Assembly: GCA_905182995.1 (NCBI GenBank)
Contig: CAJJDP010000043.1
Coordinates: forward strand, 310,001-374,000
Reading direction: 5' to 3'
Source of the DNA: Paramecium octaurelia
Lineage: Eukaryota > Ciliophora > Oligohymenophorea > Peniculida > Parameciidae
Length of the DNA stretch: 64,000 nt
Below, piece by piece: positions 52,622 to 64,000 of this stretch. A program made the translations under genes and the position numbers. Each line of letters opens with the position of its first letter. Positions within the stretch are counted from its first letter, which is position 1. Under the pieces are notes generated by a model that saw only the letters and a list, made by a program, of their open reading frames with translations, searched no databases and was not told the origin of the DNA.

Positions 52622-54773
52622 TCATTGTTGAAAAGTGATTCATAATTTCCCAGAAACTACCTTTGTTAATTGTCCATACTCCCAAATTCCTAAAAAGTCT
52701 CCGTGATTTGTTCTCCTTATCAAACCTTCTCCATTCGGGAGATCCTTGTCGAATTAACCGATATACTCGCTGTTGTTAGTCAAATACCAAGTACCTTAGC
52801 CGCATTTTCTACATTTATGAATATTAATTACTGTCCATTTTAAAATTCTCCCTCGTATTTCTTCCAATAGCCTTTAATCTGCACTTCTCTTAGTAGTGAG
52901 TAATTAATCTAATGTTCAGTCACTGGATTTTCATTATTTAGTATTCCATAGCCATGATATTAATCATTCTCAAAATGTCCCTAGTATTAAAGCTTCCCAT
53001 TCTTGAAATACAATATCCCATTTCCATTTTTTAAACCTTGATTCGCACTTCCATCTTATTTAATCTAGCCATTATTATCATCATAGTTTAAATGCGATAC
53101 ATTTTCTTATTTAATGTCTGAGAGAACATTGTGAGTTTAAGTATCCCCAAATGCTTAAGTGTCGAATTATTAACTTCTCTTTGTATCCAATTTGCTTATA
53201 CCCTCAAATTGCTCATTATATGAAGGATTATGATTTTAAAATTATTGCAGTGGTTAGTTCTTAGATAACAACTTGCCTTTCTGCCAGACTCCTGAAAACT
53301 TTATTTAATTATTGAGTTCAAATATCCCGTGACCATCTATCAAATCATTAGCAAATGTTCCTATGAAAATTTCTCCATTAGTTAAAAATAACTTGCCTTA
53401 CCCCTGCTTCCTAAATTATTTATTTTAAAAATAATACTTTCCGAATTGAAGTGATCCTTCATACTTCGATGCATATTGATCTATATTAGTGCAATCCTGA
53501 TAATCGAAATTCTCTTTCTACTTTTGAGAGTTTTAGTTATTCAATTTTCCTGTATTATGAAAGTCTCCTTAATAAAAATCTCCATCCTACCCAAGCGAAT
53601 TTTACTAAGTAGAAGATTTGCCTACATCATTATAGTATTATAATTACCCCTCCCATGATATTTTTATTCATTTTTATAGCTTATTTAATGAAGATCCTCC
53701 ACTACTTAATTCACTTAAGGCAGCTATGCTTTACTAGCATTGACTTGATGATAATCAAATTTACTATTGCTTGGCTATTAAATATTGGAAACTGCATCAA
53801 TAATATGATGCTCATCGATTTATTAACTAGGAGGTTTGAAAAGATTAGATTTCGTATATATAACTTCATCTATTGGTTAAACTAAAGGATCTTTAAACTC
53901 AGACTCAATTTTTGAATCTTTTGAGGTCAACTTAGTATACAACTGATGATAATTAGGTCTTCTGACTATGTCTAAATCCAACATTTCCATTATTAATTCA
54001 ATAAATTTGCCTGAAAATTTTGCTTTATAAGTCTTGAGTTCTTCTATCCTTTTAGTAAGCAGAACTTCGTTGATCTAAAATTTTGAATATATGTCTTTGC
54101 TTTTCATTCCTATACCATATATATAAATAATACTTATGATCAATTCCAAAATTAGCATTCCCAACCCAAAGATTTAAACTCTATCAGGGTCGCAATTTTT
54201 CTAATGAAATTCTTCTGGTGAGGGGAAGCCTGACAAGTCAAAATTCTGTAAATTTTTAGATCTATATTCTTGTATTTCTTAATAGAATGATTTTGTCTGA
54301 ACAAACGGTTTGATCTTCCAAGATTTACCATCATTAGTATGAATGTTATCAAAACCAAGATATTGCTTCTTCGATCCAAGCAAGTATTATGCATTTACCA
54401 CACAAGTTAAAAGATCTGTGATTTATTTAGAATCTAAACATTGATCCTTGGCTTTTTTTAATAAAAATTCTCTTAGAGTATATAAAGGATGTTCTGTTAA
54501 AATGCTCAAGATATAGTACTTTGAAAATAGTTTGTCAACAGAGGTTAACATAATGTTTTCAATTTTCGCTATCCCTTTTGAATCCCTATCTTTAATTTCT
54601 TACGCTATTTTATTTTCCTCTTCAAAAGAGCTTTCATTTGATTTTATTGCCCAGAAATCGTATTTATTGTTCTCAGGGCTCTCAAACACTTTATAAACCC
54701 CTTTATCAGAAATCAGTTTCATTTTTTTTAACTCTGGAAGGTTTTCCCCTTCTACGCTTTGAATATTACCCAT
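52622..54773 (-). CDS. Pseudokinase fused to MORN repeats
   Basis: ATG 54771-54773 (MGNIQSVEGENLPELKKMK), TGA 52622-52624. The first 270 residues follow a protein-kinase fold: GVYKVFESPENNKYDFWAIK holds the VAIK-type Lys, EEENKIAQEI the alpha-C Glu, PSPEEF sits at the APE position, DRVQIFGLGMLILELI at the DxWSxG helix, and IMEMLDLDIVRRPNYHQL at the C-lobe end. The HRD and DFG motifs and the Gly-rich loop are not recognisable, so catalysis is unlikely. A 24-nt intron near 54120 restores the frame. A linker is followed by many degenerate MORN units (FIGTFANDLIDGHGIFEL, YQGHFENDQYHGYGILNN, YIGQFDKDLPNGEGLI). Starts MGN, possibly myristoylated. Likely a membrane-associated scaffold. Confidence 0.78.
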
Positions 54774-54809
54774 ATTATTATTAATAATTAATAATAAAAG
54801 TGTATAGAT

Positions 54810-55640
54810 ATTTACGAATCACCTTTAGATAATTATTCATTAGAGAAATCATTAGGAGATAGTGCAACTCGTCAAGTGAAAATTGCCATTCATTTTTAAA
54901 GTAGTGGAAAATATTTTTCAGGTTTCATAAAATTGTGAGGGCTTTTAAAAAATTCAAAGAAAGCACAATTTAAGGATGAGTTTCATGTGAATGTCATTGC
55001 AAAAGAAATAAAAATGCTTGAAAAATAAGGCATCTATACATAAATTCAATTTATGAAATAGTAGATAAAAATAAAGAAATATGTCTAATCATCAAATATG
55101 AGAATTAATTTATTAATTTTTTACATAGTTCATTATCATAAAGTTTAAGAGGACCTACTCTGTAAGTATGTATTAAAATCTTATCAGAAGGTTAGTATAG
55201 AAAAAAAGTTGGAATAAAACATTTTGATTTGAAACTTGAAAATCTCATATTCCACTAATAATAGAATAAAAATATATTAATTATAAAGAAGATATACATG
55301 AAAATATATAGAATTTCAAATTTTTTATTTAAAGGAGGATAAAATATTTAGTTATTTTAGGAAATTTAATATCTTCACCAGGGTTAGTGTGTCCAATAGG
55401 TCATTTCATTTTTAGAAACATGTAATTACTTCTCAAAATCAAGGGAAAAATAATTACAGAAATTTAGAAAAATCTACTTATCTATACTAAGGAAATAATA
55501 TTGCATAAATGGTTAAAAAGTGATGGAAACGATTTTTAAAAATGTTTAATACAGATCCAAGTGAAAATTTCACAATTCTTCAAATAATATTACAGTCATG
55601 GATGGACAAATAAAATTATCTATTAGGGAATAATAATATA
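54810..55640 (+). pseudogene. Decayed CAMK-like protein kinase
   Basis: Pieces of a kinase domain appear in order but in shifting frames: YESPLDNYSLEKSLGD and ATRQVKIAIHFQSSGKYFSG (N-lobe, P-loop Gly lost), VIAKEIKMLEKQ (alpha-C), KHFDLKLENLIF at 55220-55253 (catalytic loop with HRD changed to HFD), and FLKMFNTDPSENFTILQIIL near 55530-55590 (C-lobe end). No start codon exists between it and the divergent neighbour at 54773, the DFG and APE regions are gone, and TGA codons and frame shifts interrupt it. Confidence 0.75.
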
Positions 55641-57454
55641 ATGGCTAATGTAAATCATAGTAGAACAATTAAAACATCATATGGAGTGGAAGCAATCTAA
55701 TACTAGGAAAAATACATACATGACATAACATAATACCGCATTGCAAGACCTTAATCATAAACATTTATTCCACTTTAATTGAATGTTATTAATCAAATTG
55801 TTAATAAGTTCGATATCAAGTGGTCAAACAAATGGAAATACTCCAATTTCTACAAATAACGAATAAACCAAAATTAACATATTCTAATATCCCACAAATA
55901 GTAGTTTAAAGAAAGAGATTGTATTACATCTGATATATCTAAATATAAATCTTAAGTTCAACCAAAAATAAATTTAATTAAGAACACATAGATGGGTATT
56001 TAATTTATAAATGCCCTTTAATCAAAAATCAAGATATAATTGCTTGTAGATTTAATAAAAATCCATCAAATAATTGTAAATCATAATATTATATGTATTT
56101 AATATAAATATTTTCTAGCTAATGATCTTTTTGATTTACTACGCCAATTTTAATGTCAACATTATATTTGAAATTTCTATAGTTAGATTTACAATTATAA
56201 TAATTAATATTTATTGTAAGGTCATCAATTAAGTGGAGATTGTAATTCACATTAGGATACTCTAAACAAACTTTGCATGTATGAATTTTCACTATCCTTT
56301 CTATTAGACAAAATAAAAATTAATAAAAATAATATAAAAGTTGCGAAAAAGTCACTTTTTATATAAATTTATATATCAATTGCTTCCAAAGAGACTTTGT
56401 TCCATGATGAAATTGAATAATCTTAAAAATATAGTCTTTAATCTCAATCGAAACCCATATTCAAACATAAAAAAAACCTTTAAACTTGAAGTATCTATAA
56501 ATGTTAACACCAGTTATAAATGTTAACACCAGTTCTTGTTATACCAATCTGAAAGTGATAAAATTGCTTAAAATCCATTTTGGTATGAAAAGAGTTCAAC
56601 CATGGATTATTTATTGATGATATGAAATATATTTTAGTTCTTTTTATAAGAAATAATAATATGATCTAATTTAATTCAAGTACTCTGATAGGACCTAAAT
56701 CTATCTTTCTGTAACCTTTAGAAATTTACTAAAATCATGATATTGATGACACTTAATGTGCAGATGACTTTACAAATAAATACTTATCATAAACCAATAA
56801 CTCTATATAAGAAACTCCGCAAAATAAGATTGAAGGAGGCAATAAAAAAAAAGAGGGCAAGAAAAAGGTTAAGTTTAATCTAAACATCGTTCATTGTTAA
56901 TTTAATCAAAAAGAACCTGCAATTGCTATTGGAAAACTAGTTTAAAAGTTGATAAATTAGAAACCTTATTTAGATTGGGTAAATCCATAGATATAAAAAA
57001 ACTAATGATTCTAAAATTCATATTTATACTTTTCTTTAACAATTCTTAATCAATAAACTAGTATCTCATATTAAGAAATAAGAATAATTTGATTACTTTT
57101 CCAAATTATTATGCCGTTTTTAATGACTTCGCAAAAAAAAGGAAGCTTTAATTAGATTGCCAACTCTTCTTTTAAGACACAATATAAATTAAACCATTCT
57201 AAAAATAAATATTTCTTATAAAATCTTTATCAATAAGAGTATTCAAATTTGAAGTTTAACAATTTTTAATATTTTGTTATGATAATAACTCTGAAATAAT
57301 ATCAAAATTTATAGAATAATAAGAGACTTCAGATATTATATAGAGATTAATTTATTTAGAAACTTATTTCACATGAACTAATTTACTGGACAATAAATCT
57401 AACTGAGAGCATTATTGCACATCTAAATATATTTTAACAGATTCATTTATATAT
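55641..57454. other. Gene-poor, very AT-rich stretch, perhaps relic of the kinase gene
   Basis: The plus strand shows further Gln/Lys/Asn-rich readable patches, for example around 56690-57010 (CADDFTNKYLSQTNNSIQET; KKKEGKKKVKFN), but without a start or a consistent frame. No intact gene is supported. It may be the eroded 3' half of the kinase or of another gene. Confidence 0.5.
56496..56533. repeat. Perfect tandem duplication of 19 bp
   Basis: TATAAATGTTAACACCAGT occurs twice head-to-tail, at 56496-56514 and 56515-56533. Confidence 0.9.
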
Positions 57455-58214
57455 TCAACATTAGCATTGTTAACCTTATTTTGCCTATTCTGTGCTTTTA
57501 TTTGACCATAAATTGACATTTTTAATTTCATCATCCTATTTCCCATCACCATATTGTTGACCATCATCTGTTCTCTAAGAAGATGATGATGATTACTACA
57601 TATTTAATAATAAAACAATACTTTTTATAGTTTTCTTTTATTCTTCTTCTCCTAAACCTATTAATCTCTTTTCGCCATCAATTTAATTGCAATTTTCTTG
57701 AAAGCTTCTTCAACTCCATCAGCAGTTTTAGCACTGGTTTCAAAGAACATCATATTTCTTTTCTATGCATACTCTTGCACTCTCTCACTTTAAACTTATT
57801 TTGTGCTAAGATCTGACTTGTTTCCCAACAATAAGAGTTCAGCATTCTTTTCAGCATAACTCTCTACTTCATTCAACCAAAACTTTTCAATATCATCAAA
57901 GGATTGTTAGCAAGTTGTGTCATAGACAATAACAATTCTAAAATTTATTTATATATTAGTTACGCATCAGCCCCTTTATAATAGGCATTTGTAATTGTCC
58001 TGAATCTTTCCTATCCAGCAGTATCCCAAATTTACAACTTTAAGCCTTTATTATCTACTTTCAATGTTTTGAATCTAAAATCAACTCCTATTGTTGTTAT
58101 GTAATTTTCGCTAAAAGTGTCATCAGCAAATCTTAATAAAAGAGCAGACTTCCCAACTCCACTGTTCCCTATTATAACTAATTTAAACAAATAATCATAT
58201 TCTCTGTTTGCCAT
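57455..58214 (-). CDS. Rab1-like small GTPase
   Basis: ATG 58212-58214 ([16 protein letters not shown]), TGA 57455-57457. All G motifs present: GNSGVGKS, effector TTIGVDF, WDTAGQERFRTIT, GNKSDL and ETSAK. A 26-nt intron splits GADA/IVIVYD. A second 26-nt intron near the 3' end gives a Ser/Gln-rich tail ending GQQCQC, a CxC double geranylgeranylation site. The switch regions and EYDYLFKL start are closest to Rab1/Ypt1 (ER-Golgi traffic). In switch-I/interswitch [14 protein letters not shown] replaces the usual KIRTIELDGKTIKL. Confidence 0.93.
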
Positions 58215-58398
58215 TTTGAACTTATTTAATATAATAATATATCAGAATATTTCAATTTGAATTTTATGCATTTCAAATACTATTATAAAATACTAATAAT
58301 AAGATCACATGAAAAAAACAAAAATGTTTTCCATAACAAAGATTGTTCTATTTAATAATTAAGAAAGCATTATTGAGATTAAATATTAGTCATATGAA

Positions 58399-59676
58399 TC
58401 AATCCTATTAATGTAAATCTTCTCTCTTTATTTTTTCTTCCTCTATTAACTAATCAATTTCATTTTTTTCAAACCATTTCATTCTTTTTCCTTCATTCCA
58501 TTCACCCACTTTAACTTCTCTGTTTTATAAATAATAAATTCCGATGCCATGTTATCTTCCTAAAACAATTGAACAATATTCTTACCTTGTATCCAAGTGC
58601 CTATGTATTTTCTACCATCAGCCCATTCAAAAACTCCTTTACCATGCTTTTTATCTTCTTCATATTCCTAAAATAGACCAAATCATTACTCCAGTGTATT
58701 TACGTCCATCCTGCCAAATAATCTGTCCTTTGCCATGCATCTTATTCTTTTTCCATGACCCTTTGTAAATTCTTTTGTCTGGCCAAATATATGTTCCTTC
58801 TCCATGTATATCATTTTACAGGAATTCACCTTGAAAAATAGATTTATCCTTTACCATCATATCGTGAACCATCAGCAAAATTCAAAATACCCTTTCCATG
58901 CTTCTTCCCTTCAAAATATTGACCTTCATATTTGGCTCCATCTGGCCAATTTTCCACTCCTTTACCATGCTACTTATCATTTTCCCACTAGAAATAGAAT
59001 TTTACTCTTACTTCTCCTTCATATTTGGCTCCATTTACATGAATATATGTTCCTTTACCATTAGCTTTATCATTTTTCCATTCTCCATCGTAAACATCTC
59101 CATCTGCATGTGTTAATTTACCCTAATTTTTATAGTTTATTAATACTCTTCCTGAGGACTTATCTTCCACCCATTCTCCCTCATAAACTGAACCATCTGG
59201 CCATTTTTATTTTCCATATCCATCTCTCATTCCATTTTTCCACTCTCCTTCATATACAGCTCCTGACTCTAGTTATATTGGGGGTAACCTCTTTCTTTCA
59301 GTGCTGTTCATTGTACTTTTAATCAGATCATTTCCTTCTTGATTGCTTGCTACGTTCATGCTAACTGAATGGTTGGCAGAAATATTTAATTATTTATCCA
59401 ATTCTTATGATTTTTTAGAATTCTCATCAGCATTTTTAGGAGGTGCTTCCTTTGCAGATTCTCTTTTTTGTTCCTTTTTTTATTCTTTCTTTTATTTTTA
59501 TTATTCTTAATCAATCGTAAATCTTTCATGTTCTTTTACTTAAACCTTAACTTCCTCTTTTTTTTGCTCATTTTCTTAATTATCAGGCTTAGGCTTAGTT
59601 TTCTCCTTTGGTAATCTAATTTCTGTATTATCATTGTCTTTGTTTGCACAGCACGATTAACAATTCGCCCCCATAA
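58399..59676 (-). CDS. MORN-repeat protein with N-terminal lipidation motif
   Basis: ATG 59674-59676, [14 protein letters not shown]: Gly2, Ser-like position and clustered Cys suit myristoylation plus palmitoylation. A Lys/Gln/Glu-rich linker of about 110 residues follows, then at least eight MORN units ([56 protein letters not shown] among them) and a charged helical end. Two introns of about 24 nt fall inside the repeats. TGA 58399-58401. MORN arrays of this kind bind membranes or build ciliary and cortical scaffolds (radial spoke head RSPH1, junctophilin). Probably located at the plasma membrane, by inference. Confidence 0.85.
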
Positions 59677-59897
59677 TATAATTTTGTTATGTTAAATAAT
59701 ATTTATATTTAACAAGTTTTTTAATTAACAGTCAAAAAGCGTAGTACTGATATTTTATGGGAACTACCATTTGAGATCTTAAAAACATAATGAAAATGTT
59801 TGGAATAATATATTAAAGGAAATTAAATTAAAATAATTGTAACTTTACAAAATAATACTATTAAGTATCGATTTTCAAATAAATTAAATTATATTAA

Positions 59898-61474
59898 TCA
59901 TAAAAACTAGACTGAATGTCCCCCTAGCAATCCTCTTTATTAAATTTGACCGCAAACCTAAATTAGCTATTTAAGGCATATTTCTAATGCTGATTCATCT
60001 TCATATCCCATTTCGACTTAAATAATTTGATTCCATAATTACTTAACAAACTTCTATTGATATAATCACAAACCCTTTCTCTTTACTGCTGACTGATGAG
60101 TCCTTTCAAAGCACTAGTTCCAATGTCATCATAAATTATCAAACCAAAAATTTGTTCGATTTTCAGTTTGATAGGATTTAGATTCTCGTCTACACATTCT
60201 ACTTGAAAATGTAAATGTTGACTCAAATGAATTTATCCCAAATTTATAGCCTCTTAGACTTTGTCCTTTTTCACTAATCATAGGTAGGATAGAGTACATA
60301 ATTCAATAAAGTATTAGGCATACAAGGTCAGTTGGACTCCCTCCTTTTATAAAAAGCCTGGCATCATTTCGCTGAGGATATCAAGGACATCAGCAATCTT
60401 ACCTTCTCGAATGAGTTATTGTATTTCTTATTTAAACAAAAAAATTACTTATTCTTTCTTAATTAACTAATTGATCCTTCAAGAATGCTTATTCTGCTAT
60501 TTAATTAAGTTCATTGTTGTTGTCCTACTCATCTAAATAGAAGCCACTGACTTTTCTTTCGATTGATGAAATCTATTAAAAGTTCGGACTCTACAATCCA
60601 CTTAATTTTCTTTGTAAAGCAGACATTGGAGTCATTTGTAGACTCTATTTTCGTTTTAAATCCCCATCACATTGCTATTCTTCTTCATAATTCATTTCTT
60701 CTGGTTTTTTCTCTAGTCTCATATTTTCGTTTTCCTGCAGAGAACTTTCTCTTTCAAATTATTTCAAAGAATTCAAGTATCCTTAACTCCATAAATACTC
60801 TTAAATGATGAGATGAAGACTGTAAGGAGAAACATCTTATTTATCGATCTCTTAAATGATTTCATGCTTTTCCTTCTACAACATTTTCTGATAATCAAAT
60901 ATCATTGAGGTCGCTCCTAAGTTGAATCGAAAACAGGCAACATCTCCACAGACTACTGTTGGGTATAATGGTTCTTTAAAATCAACCTTGACTGTTTACA
61001 AGCTTCGAATTCCGTTGTGTGTGAAAAAGACTTCAGATTTATGAATACCACAGCCTATAATGTCATCTTGTTTATATTGATTCAATTTCAAATCAATTTC
61101 TTGCTTTTTCATTATTACTTTTCCATCACAGTAGTACCCTATACTACCACCAATAATACCCAAAGGCTTGTTTGTTGGATAATTGTCAATAGCAAGCCCT
61201 ATGGAAATAATACTATTTTTATTTATTACTATTACTTCTTAGTGTTTTCTTTTTTTAAGATTTTAACTTCGAAGTAATAAAAAGAGGATGTAATAGCTTG
61301 GTCTGTTTACAAGCACGCATATTCATGTGTTTCTGGGTTTGCTTAGTATTTGACAGTGAGTCCATCATTTTCATATACAATATTCTAATGCTTTCTTGGC
61401 TTCAGTTTTGCATTGGCTAGAATGCTATTATCTTGTATTTTCAACAAGCCATTAATGTAGGGCTCTACTTGCAT
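59898..61474 (-). CDS. RanBP9/GID1-like SPRY-CTLH-CRA protein
   Basis: ATG 61472-61474 (MQVEPYINGLLKIQDNSI), TGA 59898-59900. The SPRY domain reads SSFYYFEVKIL, IISIGLAIDNYPTNKPLGII, GGSIGYYCDGKVIM, DDIIGCGIHKSEVFFTHNG. A 23-nt intron splits it. The C-terminal half has CTLH/CRA features: QQLIREGKIADVLDILSEMM, YAQYFIELCTLSYLQLV, VQEAINLGQIHLSQ and, after a 26-nt intron, MGYEDESALEICLKQLI. This order is that of RanBP9/RanBPM, the scaffold (Gid1/Vid30) of the GID/CTLH ubiquitin ligase. A LisH motif between SPRY and CTLH was not checked carefully. Confidence 0.87.
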
Positions 61475-61572
61475 TATTTTTTAATTTAAATTAATGAAAA
61501 TATTACAGATTATCTAGAATAATAATAATACAAATTGTGTATAATATACTTATCATTGGAATTGATGTATTT

Positions 61573-64000
61573 TCAGAGTGTTAAATATTTAGTTCCCAAA
61601 TAGCCTTGTACGATCTGGATCAAGAATAGAATCAGCTTAATTGATGCAAAGAAGTAATATTCTGAACCTAAATTTTAGATTGCTATTATTGCAAATTCTA
61701 TTATGGCAAACAAGGACAAAATCATATCATTAATTGTGGAACAGAAATTAAAGATTAAAAAATTCTTGCCGAAGTACTTCTTTTGAGGATTCAACAACTA
61801 CTCATTAAAATAATATTCTTACCCAAATCACCAATACTAATTCAGTTATGAGTTAAGAGAAGGGAAACAAGGATATTTGCATTATGGTTTCAATGATTTA
61901 CAAATTATAGATGTATTTTTCCTCTAAAATCGTACTATCTAAAACATCAACTATCAATTCTAATAAATAGATCACAAAAAGTGGAATTTAAATTATGCAC
62001 AGAATAACCAAAGCCGAAGTCAACATTCTCTCATTTGTGAAATCTCGATATCTTAAAAAGTACGCGAATGTTATTGTGATAGCTCGTTTAACTCTAAGCC
62101 ACCACATATTACACATATTTGTTTTTTATAAATTATTATCTTCCTCTTCCTCCAAGTCAAACTTTTAAGTTATTAAGGGTGTGAGTATTCCATCAGCTTC
62201 TATTTTTCTTTACATTTACATTTTGAGATTGTTCAATTCTTCCTTGTCTTCCTCATATCTTTGATATGTTGTTATCTATTTATTGATATCATTGATTGTG
62301 TTAATTATGATTTGATTATCGTAATATCTCTTGACATTAAAATCTTACTTTTCAAAGTTGACTGACACCTTGATCTAGTATTCTGATTTGTAATTCACAA
62401 TATAGTGAAGTTCCCTTAAGGTTTATTGGAAATCAAGAAGCTTCTATGTAGTCAATATAATCAAGGAGGATTGTTGAATTCCTAAAATGTGAAAGCATAT
62501 ATCCAATAAAATTTGTTTTTTGTTGAAAATCTCACTATTGCTTTCATCTATAAATTCAAATAAAGAAAAACAATTTTTAATGAATTCTGCATTCCCCTTT
62601 CTTGTATCTATTTGCAACATTAATAAGTTGAATTTTGTTATGAAATCATCGAATGTATGTATCTCCTCTTCCTCATTTTCAGATAATAATTCATCTGACT
62701 CTTCATCATCTATTGGCATAAAGATCTTCTATTTCTCAAATGACATCTTCATGGATTTTACTAGAGGATCTTTTAAATTGATTTACCAAGGGAATAAGAA
62801 ATCTCCATCACCTTACAAAACCAAAGAGATTGGAAATTGAGTTGATTTATTCCAATCCAATATGTTATTATTATAATTTAAGACATCAATATATGCTAAA
62901 GTGTAATCTGAACTATAGGATATTTTGAGACAATAAATTTAAAATTTATTATTTTTTTGCATAAAGGCTAAGATCTATTAGGATTTCTTCTTTTAATAGT
63001 ACTTTAACATTATAAAGTAAAATGGAAAATACCAAACTTTTAATAGCAATAACGAAACTTATTAAAAGTTTGAATATTTCCCAATAGCGTTGATATTCTC
63101 AATTACTATATTGATATAATATTAATCTAATTGAGTATGAGGAGGTAGATGCCAAGGAGTACTTGGAGTGTTATTCCCTTAAACATAAAGTCTTTTAACA
63201 TAGTAAGGAAGATCTTCAGGCAAGAACTGGGGATCTTCAGATGCTGCTTCATACAAATTGGGATTCTCTTGGATCTCTGTTAATGATATTATAGTAGAAT
63301 CGTGTAGCCTATTATTAGAAGTTCTCTATCGTAAACAAAGGAATAAAATAAAATTAATGACCAACAATCCAATAAAGAATACAATACTAAACAGTACAAT
63401 CTCACCTCCAGACTATCTGACAAAAGTATATAAAACACACTGTTGTTTATCAAGGATTTTCCCAGGTTTGCAAGAGTAAATTTTACAAATAGGACTAGTA
63501 GATAATTCATAAAGATGGACATCTTCATCATAATTAATGCATCTTTTGCATTCTCGAACACTCGATAAGTAAGTGTAATATCCCGATGGACATTAAATAC
63601 ACCTTGAATTTATTTTATCTAATCCAAAACCTTAAGGACATTCATTGTAATAAATTGATCCTTATAACGAATTTAGCCCTGCCTTTATTTTTAAATTATG
63701 ATTCATGGGGTCATCAAAATATATTCTCCCTCCACTACCTGTTCCACTGATTTTTGATCCTTAACCTCCCTCTGCTGACACAACTCCTCCTCCAAATAAT
63801 TTTCCTCTTAATTAAATCGATCCTCCAGAACCTCCACCATATATAGTTGAGTCATCTCTCTAAGATGCTCCCCCATTAGCTTCAATCACTCCATCTATTA
63901 TAATGTTCACACTCTAAAAATAGATGACTCCACCACCGTATCCTCCGAAGTAATTTCCTCCTCCTCCTGAACCTTCAAATAACGGATTGAATGGATTGCC
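61573..64000 (-). CDS. Large Gly-rich, Cys-rich multi-pass membrane protein, 3' part
   Basis: The 5' end is beyond the window. From 64000 downward: a Gly-rich segment (GNPFNPLFEGSGGGGNYFGG, YGGGSGGSIQLRGKLFGGG); a Cys-rich segment (CIQCPSGYYTYLSSVRECKRC) like GCC2/GCC3 or EGF-type modules; a transmembrane helix (IVLFSIVFFIGLLVINFILF). Next comes about 380 residues of mixed and acidic sequence (DDEESDELLSENEEEE), then four hydrophobic segments (LTSALVILCIIQIPLFVIYL; LITELVLVIW; DMILSLFAIIEFAIIAI; ASIKLILFLIQIVQGYLG). A 25-nt intron near 61797-61821 joins the last exon. TGA 61573-61575. The frame is continuous through 62960, so this is one gene. Likely a cell-surface protein of a family common in ciliates; function unknown. 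Confidence 0.75.

Noticed and set aside
58544..59322. Several plus-strand Phe/Ile/Leu-rich frames
   Set aside because: They are the opposite strand of the MORN repeats; regular spacing comes from the repeats.
61567..62140. Plus-strand open frames with a C-x2-C...H-x3-C pattern, looking like a small zinc-finger gene
   Set aside because: The frames do not join by normal introns, while the minus strand reads a continuous membrane protein with a perfect 25-nt intron and TGA at 61573.

Overview
The window is macronuclear DNA of a Paramecium-type ciliate. Long frames read through only if TAA and TAG are sense codons (Gln) and TGA is the sole stop. Introns are tiny, mostly 20-34 nt, GT...AG, usually starting GTA and ending TAG. 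The DNA is very AT-rich and genes are packed tail-to-tail or head-to-head with gaps often under 50 bp; start codons of divergent genes can lie 16-19 bp apart. All gene models below were made by hand on that code, splicing out tiny introns where the frame required it.

Region 1-10,700: 3' end of a beta-adaptin with a polyglutamine hinge; a coiled-coil protein; two unrecognised coiled-coil genes flanking ribosomal protein uL2 (RPL8); a MORN-repeat protein fused to an Ulp1-type cysteine protease; a secreted H-type-lectin-like protein; a pICln-like acidic protein; and tRNA-Lys(CTT).

Region 10,900-21,900: a guanylate-binding-protein GTPase with a very long coiled coil, an Unkempt-like CCCH zinc-finger protein, a tail-anchored TPR protein with three Cys-Pro-Phe motifs, and a small HTH-like protein.

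Region 21,875-33,700 is one giant minus-strand HECT ubiquitin ligase. Region 34,300-38,900 holds MCM3 and uS17 (RPS11), disturbed by an exact 1,357-bp direct repeat whose two copies are joined by a single N, most simply an assembly artefact.

Region 38,900-52,600: a conserved-looking unknown protein, a RING-finger protein, a TTD14-like P-loop NTPase, eL15 (RPL15), a Trf4-type nucleotidyltransferase with a long N-terminal extension, a possible CDT1-like fragment, a candidate PP1-docking protein, eL39 (RPL39), a COP9-signalosome subunit 7-like PCI protein, an EF-hand protein and a small acidic protein.

Region 52,600-64,000: a pseudokinase fused to MORN repeats, a decayed protein-kinase pseudogene in a gene-poor stretch, a Rab1-like GTPase ending in CxC, a myristoylation-type MORN protein, a RanBP9/GID1-like SPRY-CTLH protein, and the 3' part of a Gly-rich, Cys-rich multi-pass membrane protein that runs off the right edge. 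Functional themes are translation, replication (MCM3, perhaps CDT1), ubiquitin/SUMO-type control (HECT, RING, Ulp1-like, CSN7, RanBP9) and membrane-linked MORN scaffolds. There is no operon logic; genes are independent units. No CRISPR arrays, insertion sequences or viral genes were seen.
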